This document shows, piece by piece, positions 5,742-13,770 of a stretch of DNA of 64,000 nt. The stretch is from JAPPLB01 sp965218555 (GTDB lineage Bacteria; Acidobacteriota; Terriglobia; Bryobacterales; UBA6623). A program made the position numbers and the translations under genes. The stretch lies in NCBI GenBank assembly GCA_965218555.1, contig OZ244625.1, positions 5,642,001 through 5,706,000 of the forward strand, written 5' to 3'. The notes beneath the pieces are model-generated. The model did not search any database and was not told where the DNA came from. It saw only the letters and a program-made list of their open reading frames with translations. Numbering within the stretch: position 1 is the stretch's first letter; the number at the start of each line of letters is the position of its first letter.

Positions 5742-8450
5742 ATGATGATGAAACCCAGTCTCCCCCAAGCTCTGATTCCCGTAATCCTGCTGTGCGCTGC
5801 TCCGCAGGCTTTTGGTTCCGCTGAAACTCTCTCCTGCTCGGATACCTCGATCACCGCCAGCGCGGTGCGCACAACGGAAGACATTCAGGCTTTCGTCCAA
5901 TGCGCCTATGAGTTCGTCCAGGAAGCCGGGTTCGAGGAGGCCCGCCGCGCCTTCCACGAAGACGAGCGTTGGCGAAGAGGCCCGATCTATGTCTTCGTCT
6001 CCGAAGTCACACCGATGACCGATCAGACGCGAAGCCTCGTCTTCCCGCCCGACCCGTCGAGGGAAGGAACAACGTTCGGACAGCTACTCGACGACGCCTT
6101 CGGAAACAACTACTACCAGGAACGGCATCGCATCCTGAGCACCGTCGGCGAGGGCTGGATCTATTACGCCTTCACGAATCCGGCGACGGGCCGGGATGAG
6201 CCGAAGGCTTCCTACGTCAAGAGCATCGACTGGGACGGTATCCCGGCTGCGATCGGCGCGGGGATCTACCGCCGCGACATACCGGGCGCCTGCGAGAGCG
6301 AAGAGGTCAATGCCATGGGGATCGAGACCGACCCTTCCGACGAGAGGCTGCAGGAGTTTGTCCGTTGCGCCGCGATGGAACTGGAATCGAAAGGGTATTT
6401 CGCCACGATCACGCTGGCGGCCGATCCACGTTGGAAGGACGGCTCGATCTACTTGTTCGGCGTGGACACCTACGGCAACACGCTGTTCAGCGGCGATCCC
6501 GACAGCGGGCAGCCCGGCGCCGGTGTTTCCGAGTTGAACGACCATATGGACGGACCCTTCGGCGGCCGGGACGTGGTGAGCGTGGGCGATGCGTTCGGTG
6601 AAACCTTGCTGTACTACACGGCGCGGAATCCCGCCAGCGGCGAGATGCAGCGCAAGGTGACGTTCGTCAAGAGGGTAGCGGCCCATGGTCTGCCGATCCT
6701 GGTCGGCGCCGGCTATTATCCGGACGAGAGTGTTCCACCGGAGTCGGCAGGGGAGGATAACGGCAGTGACGACAGTACGGAACGCCCAACAGGTAGCGAC
6801 TCCCAAAGTGCAGGCCAAGGCGGCAGCGCAACACTCCTGTATTGGCAGGCGCCAACCATCCTCAACCCGTACCTCTCCAGTGGCACCAAGGATGCCGAGG
6901 CGGCATCGCTCGTCCTCGAGCCGCTGGCCGAGTACAACCCGAACGGCGAAATCGTCGCCGTTTTGGCCGCCCGGGTCCCGACCCTCGTGAACGGTGGCGT
7001 CTCGGACGACCGGACCAGGATCACCTGGAATATCCGGGAGGATATGGTCTGGTCCGACGGCACGCCGCTCACCGCGAACGACGTTGTTTTTACGTGGCGA
7101 TACTGCACCGCACCCGGCGCCGGCTGCACCGCAGCGTCGAGCTTCGAGAATGTGGCTTCCGTTGATGGAGTCGACGATCGAACCGTCAGCATCACGTTCG
7201 AAGGTCCGACTTCGTTCCCTTACGCACCGTTTGTGTCCCATCTGAGCCCCATCCTCCAAGCCTCGCAGTTCGCCGACTGCCTGGGCGAGGCGGCCGCCGA
7301 TTGTACCGATGCAAACTTCGGTCCCATCGGCACGGGCCCATATGCCGTGGCCGATTTCCGCACCAACGACACCGTCCTCTACCGGCTCAATCCGCTCTAC
7401 CGAGGCGTCGAGTCCGGCCTTCCTTATTTCGGTGAAGTGACCCTGAAAGGCGGGGGGACGGCGGCCGATGCGGCGAGATCCGTTCTTCAGCTCAACGAGG
7501 CCGACTATGCCTGGAATCTCCAGGTCGAACCCGAAATCCTTGCTTCGATCTCCGTTGGCGGCGGCGGAACCATTGTGTCGGCCTTTGCCACGGGAGTCGA
7601 GCGCCTGTTGCTCAACCAAACCAATCCGGATGCCAGTCTCGGCGATCTTCGTTCGGAGTATGCAGACGGCACGAACCCTCACCCGTTCCTGACCGATCCG
7701 GCCGTCGGCTGGGCCCTGTCATTGGCCATCGACCGTGACACCTTGGTCAGGACCGGTTACGGAGAGCACGCCGGCCGGCCGACGTGCAACATCTGGCCGG
7801 ATCCACCGGCCGCATCGACCAACAACGATGAATGCCTCGTCCAGAACATGGATCTCGCGAGAGAGATTCTCGACGATGCCGGGATCGTAGATTCCGACAG
7901 AGACGGCGTGCGGGAGCGCGAAGGCATTCCGCTCAAGATCCTCTTCCAGACTTCGACGAACTCGGTGCGCCAGACCACTCAGGAACTGATCAAGGGCTGG
8001 TGGGCGGAGCTTGGCGTCGAGACCGAATTGAAAAACATCGATCAATCGGTCTTCTTCGGCGGTGACCCGGACAGCCCTGACACCTTGGGCAGGTTCTACG
8101 CCGACGTTCAGATGTACACCAACAGCGGCGTGGATCCGGAGAGCTACCTGGGCTCCTGGATCACCTCCCAGATCGCTGGAGCAGCCAACTCGTTCCACGG
8201 TCGAAACGTCCCCCGTTTCCAGTCTGACGAATACGATCGGCTCCATGCCGAGTTGCGGAACACCGTCGATATGGAACAGCGCAACCAGATCACGATTGCG
8301 CTCAACGACCTGCTTGTCGGGAGCTACTCGATCATTCCGCTGATACACCGCGGAATGGTGTCGGCTCACTCGAACGACATCGAGGGCGTCTGGATGAACG
8401 CCTGGGATTCGGAGCTGTGGAACTTCGAAACCTGGAAGCGGCGAAAGTAG
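5742..8450 (+). CDS. Secreted Cache-Cache-SBP5 fusion: family 5 extracellular solute-binding protein with tandem Cache-like domains
   Basis: This is 902 residues from the ATG at 5742 (GGAG 9 bases before; a signal peptide ending near AFGSAE follows). Residues about 45-180 and 195-325 are two copies of one domain. Each has RW-(R/K)-GPIY/GSIY, a Tyr-Tyr strand, a K-SYVK or K-TFVK strand and a closing GAGIY or GAGYY, the pattern of small extracytoplasmic Cache sensor domains. An acidic Gly/Ser linker (about 330-362) leads into a full SBP_bac_5 oligopeptide/nickel-type binding protein (LLYWQAP.NPYL, DGTPLTANDVVFTW, ALSLAIDRDTLV, C-terminus near 900). SBP5 proteins normally feed ABC permeases, but no permease or ATPase is nearby. 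The Cache pair might sense a small ligand or dock a partner. The fusion is unusual; domain calls are by eye. Confidence 0.82.
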   Translation: MMMKPSLPQALIPVILLCAAPQAFGSAETLSCSDTSITASAVRTTEDIQAFVQCAYEFVQEAGFEEARRAFHEDERWRRGPIYVFVSEVTPMTDQTRSLVFPPDPSREGTTFGQLLDDAFGNNYYQERHRILSTVGEGWIYYAFTNPATGRDEPKASYVKSIDWDGIPAAIGAGIYRRDIPGACESEEVNAMGIETDPSDERLQEFVRCAAMELESKGYFATITLAADPRWKDGSIYLFGVDTYGNTLFSGDPDSGQPGAGVSELNDHMDGPFGGRDVVSVGDAFGETLLYYTARNPASGEMQRKVTFVKRVAAHGLPILVGAGYYPDESVPPESAGEDNGSDDSTERPTGSDSQSAGQGGSATLLYWQAPTILNPYLSSGTKDAEAASLVLEPLAEYNPNGEIVAVLAARVPTLVNGGVSDDRTRITWNIREDMVWSDGTPLTANDVVFTWRYCTAPGAGCTAASSFENVASVDGVDDRTVSITFEGPTSFPYAPFVSHLSPILQASQFADCLGEAAADCTDANFGPIGTGPYAVADFRTNDTVLYRLNPLYRGVESGLPYFGEVTLKGGGTAADAARSVLQLNEADYAWNLQVEPEILASISVGGGGTIVSAFATGVERLLLNQTNPDASLGDLRSEYADGTNPHPFLTDPAVGWALSLAIDRDTLVRTGYGEHAGRPTCNIWPDPPAASTNNDECLVQNMDLAREILDDAGIVDSDRDGVREREGIPLKILFQTSTNSVRQTTQELIKGWWAELGVETELKNIDQSVFFGGDPDSPDTLGRFYADVQMYTNSGVDPESYLGSWITSQIAGAANSFHGRNVPRFQSDEYDRLHAELRNTVDMEQRNQITIALNDLLVGSYSIIPLIHRGMVSAHSNDIEGVWMNAWDSELWNFETWKRRK

Positions 8451-8680
8451 CCGATCGACAGGACCCTGCATCATCAAGCGAACGCCGGCAGAGTTGCGCA
8501 AAGGTTCGCTTGCGCCATCCCGTCCGTCGACGAGTGCGGGCGGGACGGTTGCTCAACCGGGCCATTCGTAGATACCATATTTACCGGCGACCACAAGGGT
8601 GGGTTTGGCACACGAGGGTGATTTGTTCCCTTGAGGCGCACAGGGCAATCCTGATTCATTCCGAATCGAGGCAAGCGCTT

Positions 8681-9739
8681 ATGACGAATGACGATCAGAG
8701 GCAGACGAGGCAGAAGGGTGGCCCCAAAGCTGGGGCAGCGACTGTGAACGGAGGCACCTCGGCCGCACCGCGGACGAAGTCTCTGGCCGCGAAACTGGCA
8801 CAAGGAAAGGCAGGCGAGACCTCGAAAAACCGGCGGACCTCTTTGATCATCGAGGAAGCCATCCAGCAAGCCCACACTACCTCGATTCCGGACGAGGTCC
8901 TGACGCAGGAGGAACTCTCCGATCTACACACATCTCACGAGTTCATCCAGCTTCTGCGCTCGAAGAACATCACTGTCGGCAAGATCAAGCGGTCGGTCAA
9001 GTACGAACACGATCTCGGATGCCTGCAGATCGAACTGGTCAAGATGCAACGCTCGATCGAGGAATCGGGCAGGCGCGTGGCCATTCTCTTCGAGGGGAGG
9101 GATGCGGCCGGCAAAGGCGGGACCATTCGGCGTTTCATCGAGCATCTCAACCCACGCGCCATGCGCGTGGTAGCCTTGCCCAAGCCGACCGAAGAGGAGA
9201 CGGGCCAATGGTATTTCCAGCGCTATATCCCACACCTGCCGAACCGTGGAGAGATCGTTTTCTTCGACCGGAGTTGGTACAACCGGGCCGTCGTTGAACC
9301 GGTCAACGGCTTCTGCTCCCCCGAGCAGTATGAGCAGTTCATGCGCCAGGTCCCCGAATTCGAACACATGCTGGTCGAGGACGGAGTGACCCTCATCAAA
9401 TTCTGGTTTTCGATTTCCAAGGATGTGCAGTGGTCGCGCTTCGAGTCGCGGGGCAGCAACCCTCTCAAGCAGTGGAAGCTCAGTCCTCTCGACGGCAAGG
9501 CGCAGGAGTTATGGGAAGACTACACCACATACAAAGAGGTGATGTTCAGCCGGACCCATAACAGTTTCAGCCCGTGGATCATCGTGAAAGCCAATAACAA
9601 GCGCCACGCACGACTGGAGAGTATGCGCTACGTTCTGTCGAGCCTCAACTACAAGGGGAAGGACGAGGCACGAACGACGCTCGTCCCCGACCCCAACACC
9701 ATCATGCGCTTCCATCGCTCGGCCATCAACATCGACTGA
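8681..9739 (+). CDS. ppk2: Polyphosphate kinase 2
   Basis: This 352-residue protein has a basic, low-complexity N-terminal 60 residues and then the PPK2 kinase core. The Walker A loop is GRDAAGKGG (139-147), followed by PKPTEEETGQWYFQRY, the Walker B strand FFDRSWYNRA and the lid-region EVMFSRTHN. PPK2 enzymes transfer phosphate between polyphosphate and nucleotides, mainly making GTP or ATP from polyphosphate. A single kinase domain of this length fits class I. The ATG at 8681 is chosen although the frame opens at 8417, because coding character begins here and the upstream part has no similarity to the family. A 230 bp gap separates it from the preceding solute-binding gene, so it probably has its own promoter. 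Confidence 0.93.
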   Translation: MTNDDQRQTRQKGGPKAGAATVNGGTSAAPRTKSLAAKLAQGKAGETSKNRRTSLIIEEAIQQAHTTSIPDEVLTQEELSDLHTSHEFIQLLRSKNITVGKIKRSVKYEHDLGCLQIELVKMQRSIEESGRRVAILFEGRDAAGKGGTIRRFIEHLNPRAMRVVALPKPTEEETGQWYFQRYIPHLPNRGEIVFFDRSWYNRAVVEPVNGFCSPEQYEQFMRQVPEFEHMLVEDGVTLIKFWFSISKDVQWSRFESRGSNPLKQWKLSPLDGKAQELWEDYTTYKEVMFSRTHNSFSPWIIVKANNKRHARLESMRYVLSSLNYKGKDEARTTLVPDPNTIMRFHRSAINID

Positions 9740-10061
9740 AGCCGGAGCCGCAGGACAACCACTGCTCTTGCCGCTCGCGGGCAGGCCATCGCGCCGGATC
9801 GTACTCTAACGTGCAGTAAATGAGGACGGATCCGGAATGCCTTCCCAACCTGCTTGGCTCCAACGACCTGACAGAATCATCGGGGCGGGAGGTTCACAAG
9901 CTCCTCCTCCCGGACCCGGTCCAACACCCCTTCCTCAAGTGCACATCGCAATTGCCCTGCTTTTCGGTGTAGATTCAGTTGACCATAATCCGCCGAGGCC
10001 GCCGACAACGCTCTGTTGGCGCTTGTGACCGGCTGGAACTCGATGTGCCGTCGCCAGCGCG
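9740..10061. other. Intergenic, no gene seen
   Basis: Apart from the polyketide synthase relic just to the right, I see no gene, tRNA or repeat here. The reverse strand may hold further decayed sequence of the same origin. Confidence 0.5.
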
Positions 10062-10208
10062 ATCCGGCTCCGGCCAAGCCAGGGCCGCCATGGACCCTAG
10101 CACCGCGTGAGGGCCGATCTCCACCACCACTCCGACCCCCAGAGTCGCCAGCGTCTCGACGCAACTGCGGAACGCCACCGGCACGCGCGCCAGCCGGTTT
10201 CGTGTCAT
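10062..10208 (-). pseudogene. Relic of a polyketide synthase acyltransferase domain
   Basis: The reverse strand reads RVPVAFRSCVETLATLGV followed by VVVEIGPHAVLG. This is the end of a type I PKS acyltransferase domain, where PVRFADAV...FVEIGPHPVL is typical. Only about 50 residues are recognisable; there is no start, no ketosynthase and no carrier domain, and the reading frame is soon lost on both sides. It is a leftover of a large biosynthetic gene, either deleted in place or brought in as a fragment. The Nramp-like gene begins only 78 bp away in the opposite direction. Confidence 0.6.
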
Positions 10209-10285
10209 CTTCCCGTCGGGCGCCGCGGCCAGCCTCGTGTGAACTGGACAGTGGTCCCTTGCGGGCTGTACTGTCTTGAAGGCTG

Positions 10286-11533
10286 ATGACACCTCGCTCT
10301 CCTTCTGTCTTCGCGATCATCGCTCCGGGCATTCTGCTGGCAGCGACGGGCGTAGGGGCGGGAGACCTGCTGACGGCGACGCTGGCCGGTTCAGAGGTAG
10401 GCCTGGCCGTCCTTTGGGCGGTGTTGGCGGGAGCCATTCTCAAGTGGACCCTCAATGAAGGTCTGGCCCGCTGGCAACTCGCAACCGACTCGACCTTGCT
10501 GGAAGGCTGGGTGTGGAAGCTCGGCAGTTGGATTCAGTGGGTCTTTCTGGCCTATCTCATCTTGTTCACGCTGCCTGTCGGAGGGGCGCTGGCGAGCGCC
10601 TGCGGGGTGGCCGCAAGCGCCTTCATTCCACTAAGCGACGATCCGGACACAACGAAGATCATTTGGGGTGTCATCCACTCATTCGCCGGCTACTCACTGG
10701 TGCGCTACGGGAGCTTCCGGTTGTTCGAGTTGTTGATGTCAGCCTGCATCGGGGTGATGTTCGTGACGGTCGTACTGACGGTGTTGCTGATGGGACCGGA
10801 CTGGGCGGCGGTTGCGCGCGGTTTCATCCCGTCGGTTCCGGCGACCGGATCGGCTTGGTTGTTGGGCGTGATGGGCGGCGTCGGCGGGACGGTGACGATG
10901 ATGTCCTATGGCTATTGGATTCGCGAGCAGGGCCGCCGCGGCCGCGAGAACATTCGCATCTGCCGCATCGATCTGGCCGTCGGCTACGTGATGACGGCGC
11001 TGTTCGGCATGGCGGTGATCATCATCGGCTCGCGCATCGAAGTGTCGAACCAGGGCGCGACGCTGGCGATCGAAATGGCGGAAGAACTGGCGCGCGTGGT
11101 CGGCGATTGGGGACGCGCCGCCTTCCTGCTGGGGTTCTGGGGAGCGGTGTTCTCCAGCCTGCTGGGGGTCTGGCAAAGCCTCCCCTACTTGTTCGCTGAC
11201 TTCATGGGCCTGCGCGGCGGGATGAAGCCCGGTATCCACCGACAGCATGATCTTCGAAAGACCAACGGGTATCGCGCCTATCTGGCGTTCATCGCGACGG
11301 TCCCACTGGTCTTTCTGCTCACGCCGGTGCGGTCCATCCAGTTGGCTTTCGGTGTGGTGGCTGCGTTCTTCCTACCATTGTTGACGCTCACGCTCTTGAT
11401 CATGAACAACCGGCGGCATTGGGTCGGCTCGGGTTTCCTGAATCATTGGAGTCACAACGCGATCCTGATGCTGGGTTTCGTGTTCTTCGCGTATGTGGGA
11501 ATAGCCGGCATCATCGAGCGCTTCGCCCGCTGA
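10286..11533 (+). CDS. Nramp-like divalent metal transporter, non-canonical metal site
   Basis: A 415-residue polytopic membrane protein with about 11 hydrophobic segments in a LeuT-fold-like order; GAAGG stands before the ATG. The start APGILLAATGVGAGDLLTA corresponds to TM1 of the Nramp family, where Mn/Fe transporters carry DPGN; here the place reads GAGD (residues 24-27). TM6, where Nramps have a metal-binding MPH, reads SYGYWIREQG. The fold relationship is good, but the substrate cannot be assumed to be Mn or Fe; Nramp-related Mg transporters also lack parts of this site. It is followed after 29 bp by the KdsC-like gene, so the two may share a transcript. Confidence 0.75.
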   Translation: MTPRSPSVFAIIAPGILLAATGVGAGDLLTATLAGSEVGLAVLWAVLAGAILKWTLNEGLARWQLATDSTLLEGWVWKLGSWIQWVFLAYLILFTLPVGGALASACGVAASAFIPLSDDPDTTKIIWGVIHSFAGYSLVRYGSFRLFELLMSACIGVMFVTVVLTVLLMGPDWAAVARGFIPSVPATGSAWLLGVMGGVGGTVTMMSYGYWIREQGRRGRENIRICRIDLAVGYVMTALFGMAVIIIGSRIEVSNQGATLAIEMAEELARVVGDWGRAAFLLGFWGAVFSSLLGVWQSLPYLFADFMGLRGGMKPGIHRQHDLRKTNGYRAYLAFIATVPLVFLLTPVRSIQLAFGVVAAFFLPLLTLTLLIMNNRRHWVGSGFLNHWSHNAILMLGFVFFAYVGIAGIIERFAR

Positions 11534-11562
11534 GACGCGCTCGGCTACACTCAGAAGAACCT

Positions 11563-12123
11563 ATGAGCCACACGTCCGAGTATTCTCCCGAGCTGCTGGA
11601 ACGAGCGGCCCGCATCAAGCTCCTGCTGATGGATTGCGACGGGGTTCTGAGCAACGGCCATATCTACTTTCTTCCGGCCCCCGACGGCGGCCTGTTTGAG
11701 ACGAAGACGTTCGATTCGCAGGACGGCATCGCTCTGCAATGGGCTCACCGGACAGGCATCGCTACGGGAATTATCAGCGGCCGCACCTCCCCGGCGGTCG
11801 AAGAGCGGGCACGGAGCGCCAAAATGCGTTACCTCTATCAGGGCGACACGCGCAAGCTGCCTCTGCTGGAGGAGATTCTCGAGGATTCGGGTTTGCCGGC
11901 GGCGGAAGTGGCCTATATCGGAGACGACATCACCGACGTCCCGATCATGCGCAGAGTGGGGCTGGCGGCCGCGCCGTCGAACTCACGAGCCGAGACGCTT
12001 GCCGCCGCGAACTACGTCACGCCGTCTGCCAGCGGATCAGGCTGCGTGCGCGACGTGATGGAGTTGCTGCTCAAGGCGCAGAATCGCTGGTCTGAGATCC
12101 TCGCGCTCTATGGCATCGAGTAG
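11563..12123 (+). CDS. kdsC: KdsC-like HAD phosphatase (3-deoxy-D-manno-octulosonate 8-phosphate phosphatase family)
   Basis: This 186-residue protein has the size and motifs of the YrbI/KdsC group of capless HAD phosphatases. Motif I is LLLMDCDGVLS (nucleophile Asp24, acid Asp26), motif II is IISGRTSPAV, and motifs III/IV end in YIGDDITDVPIM. KdsC removes phosphate from KDO-8-P in lipopolysaccharide synthesis and acts as a tetramer in the cytoplasm. No other KDO gene is in the window, and some relatives act on other sugar acids, so the gene symbol carries modest doubt. The ATG at 11563 is chosen because the family motif sits at its usual distance (about 20 residues) from it. Confidence 0.82.
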   Translation: MSHTSEYSPELLERAARIKLLLMDCDGVLSNGHIYFLPAPDGGLFETKTFDSQDGIALQWAHRTGIATGIISGRTSPAVEERARSAKMRYLYQGDTRKLPLLEEILEDSGLPAAEVAYIGDDITDVPIMRRVGLAAAPSNSRAETLAAANYVTPSASGSGCVRDVMELLLKAQNRWSEILALYGIE

Positions 12124-12243
12124 CGATGCGATCTCCACGCTAAAGTACGCGGTCTTTGGTTCCGCTCTTTCCGGCTCGTTCATTCTCTGCGATATCGTTC
12201 TGCGCGAGACGGTTCTGACGGGGGCCATTGATATACTGCGGCC

Positions 12244-13458
12244 ATGTCAGTCAGACGGCTGGTCCTTTGCTTTCTGTCAGGCTCCTTGCTCGCCATAGCG
12301 GCTGATTGGCCCCAATGGCGGGGGGTCGAGCGGGACGGTGTCTCGAAAGAAGCGGGGTTGTTGCAAGAGTGGCCGGAGGGCGGACCGCCACTGGCTTGGA
12401 AGGCGACAGGACTAGGCGAGGGCTTTGCATCGGTCGCCGTGGCTGGCGGCCGGGTCATCACGCAGGGGCAGTCCCGGGGCGGGCAGGCGGTCATTGCTCT
12501 CGACGAGGCGACAGGCCGGCAGCTTTGGCGAACTCCCAACGGCGACGCCTATCTCGACCGCCGCGGGGGCGGCCCTCGCGGGACACCGACGATCGACGGC
12601 GAAACGGTACATGCCCTCGGCTCGAACGGCAGCCTGATCGCTCTGGAAGCCGCCACGGGCAAACGGTTTTGGGCGACGAATCTGCTACGGAGGTTCAACG
12701 CCCGTAACATCAACTGGGGCATCAGCGAGTCGCCGCTGATTGATGGACGCCGATTGATCGTGAACCCCGGCGGCGGCGGCGCCTCCATCGTCGCGATCGA
12801 CAAGAGCAACGGGAATGTGATTTGGAAGTCGCTTGACGACGAGGCCGGATACTCCTCGGCAATCGTCATCGAAGCCGGCGGCATACGGCAGTACGTCTTG
12901 CTCACGGGCGAGGCGGCGGTGGGCGTCCGCGCGGACAACGGCAAGCAGCTCTGGCGCTATAGCCGCGTATCAAACCGCACGGCCAATGTGGCAACTCCAA
13001 TCGCTCGCAACGGCCGAGTCTTCGTTTCCAGCAACTACGGCACGGGCGGAGGACTGCTGGAGCTGATGGCAAATGGTGCGGGAGTCGACGCCAAGGAGAT
13101 CTACTTCACCCGCGAAATGCGGAACCACTACAACACCCCGGTGCTCGTCGGCAATCACCTCTACGGTTACTCCAGCCGCATTCTTACCTGTATGAACTTC
13201 GAAACCGGCGAGGTGGTCTGGAAAAACCGTGCCGTCGGGAAGGGACAAGTGATCGCGGCCGACGGGCTTCTCTACCTGCTGAGCGAGGATGGAGTCGTGG
13301 GCCTTGCCGAGGCCACTCCGGACGGTTATCGCGAACGCTCCCGGTTCTCGATTCCCCGCGGTCAGTATCCCACTTGGGCCCTCCCGGTTGTCGCCAACGG
13401 GCGGCTATACCTTCGCGAGCAGGACACGCTATACGCCTACGATATTTCGCCGGAATAG
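12244..13458 (+). CDS. Secreted PQQ-type beta-propeller protein
   Basis: This 404-residue protein has a signal peptide (VLCFLSGSLLAIAADWPQW) and repeated blades with the GxxLW/GxxVW pattern: GRQLWRTPNGD, GNVIWKS, GKQLWRYSR, GEVVWKNRAVG. These define the PQQ_2/BamB-like eight-blade propeller. The ADWPQWRG start of the mature protein is common to a large family of secreted propellers in Acidobacteriota and Planctomycetota. No cofactor-binding or catalytic residues of quinoprotein dehydrogenases are evident, so a scaffold or binding role is likelier than redox catalysis. A second member (25507-26760) has the same start pattern (EDWPQLLGPRRDG). Substrate and partners are unknown. Confidence 0.85.
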   Translation: MSVRRLVLCFLSGSLLAIAADWPQWRGVERDGVSKEAGLLQEWPEGGPPLAWKATGLGEGFASVAVAGGRVITQGQSRGGQAVIALDEATGRQLWRTPNGDAYLDRRGGGPRGTPTIDGETVHALGSNGSLIALEAATGKRFWATNLLRRFNARNINWGISESPLIDGRRLIVNPGGGGASIVAIDKSNGNVIWKSLDDEAGYSSAIVIEAGGIRQYVLLTGEAAVGVRADNGKQLWRYSRVSNRTANVATPIARNGRVFVSSNYGTGGGLLELMANGAGVDAKEIYFTREMRNHYNTPVLVGNHLYGYSSRILTCMNFETGEVVWKNRAVGKGQVIAADGLLYLLSEDGVVGLAEATPDGYRERSRFSIPRGQYPTWALPVVANGRLYLREQDTLYAYDISPE

Positions 13459-13770
13459 GCTGATCGGGATGGTCTGGCGGCTTGTGCGCGGCGCGTCGCA
13501 GGGCTGGCTACCGGCGAGTGCGGGGCGCCAGTCACCAGAGCCGACTCGACCCGCGCGACCGCCTCGACGCCGTCATGGGAGGATGGCAGGCGATCGGAAG
13601 TGCCGAGATTTTGCGGCCAAAAGCCGCTATCGTACTTCACACGTCCTACAGGCGAGCGTCGAGTCTGCCGACCGAATTCACCGTTTCCTCATTTGGGATG
13701 CAGTCACGATCGCCGCCTGACTCGATCTGAGACCACGATCCCGAGTGCCGACGGCGCCGGCCATCCTGGT
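13459..13770. other. Intergenic, 312 bp, no gene seen
   Basis: This lies between the propeller gene and the convergent 3' end of hsdR. Short open frames on both strands lack start signals and family features. No tRNA, repeat or clear terminator hairpin was recognised. Confidence 0.5.

Noticed and set aside
12244..13458. Quinoprotein alcohol dehydrogenase
   Set aside because: The length is about two thirds of the family and the PQQ-stacking and disulfide ring residues are not visible; only the propeller blades are shared.
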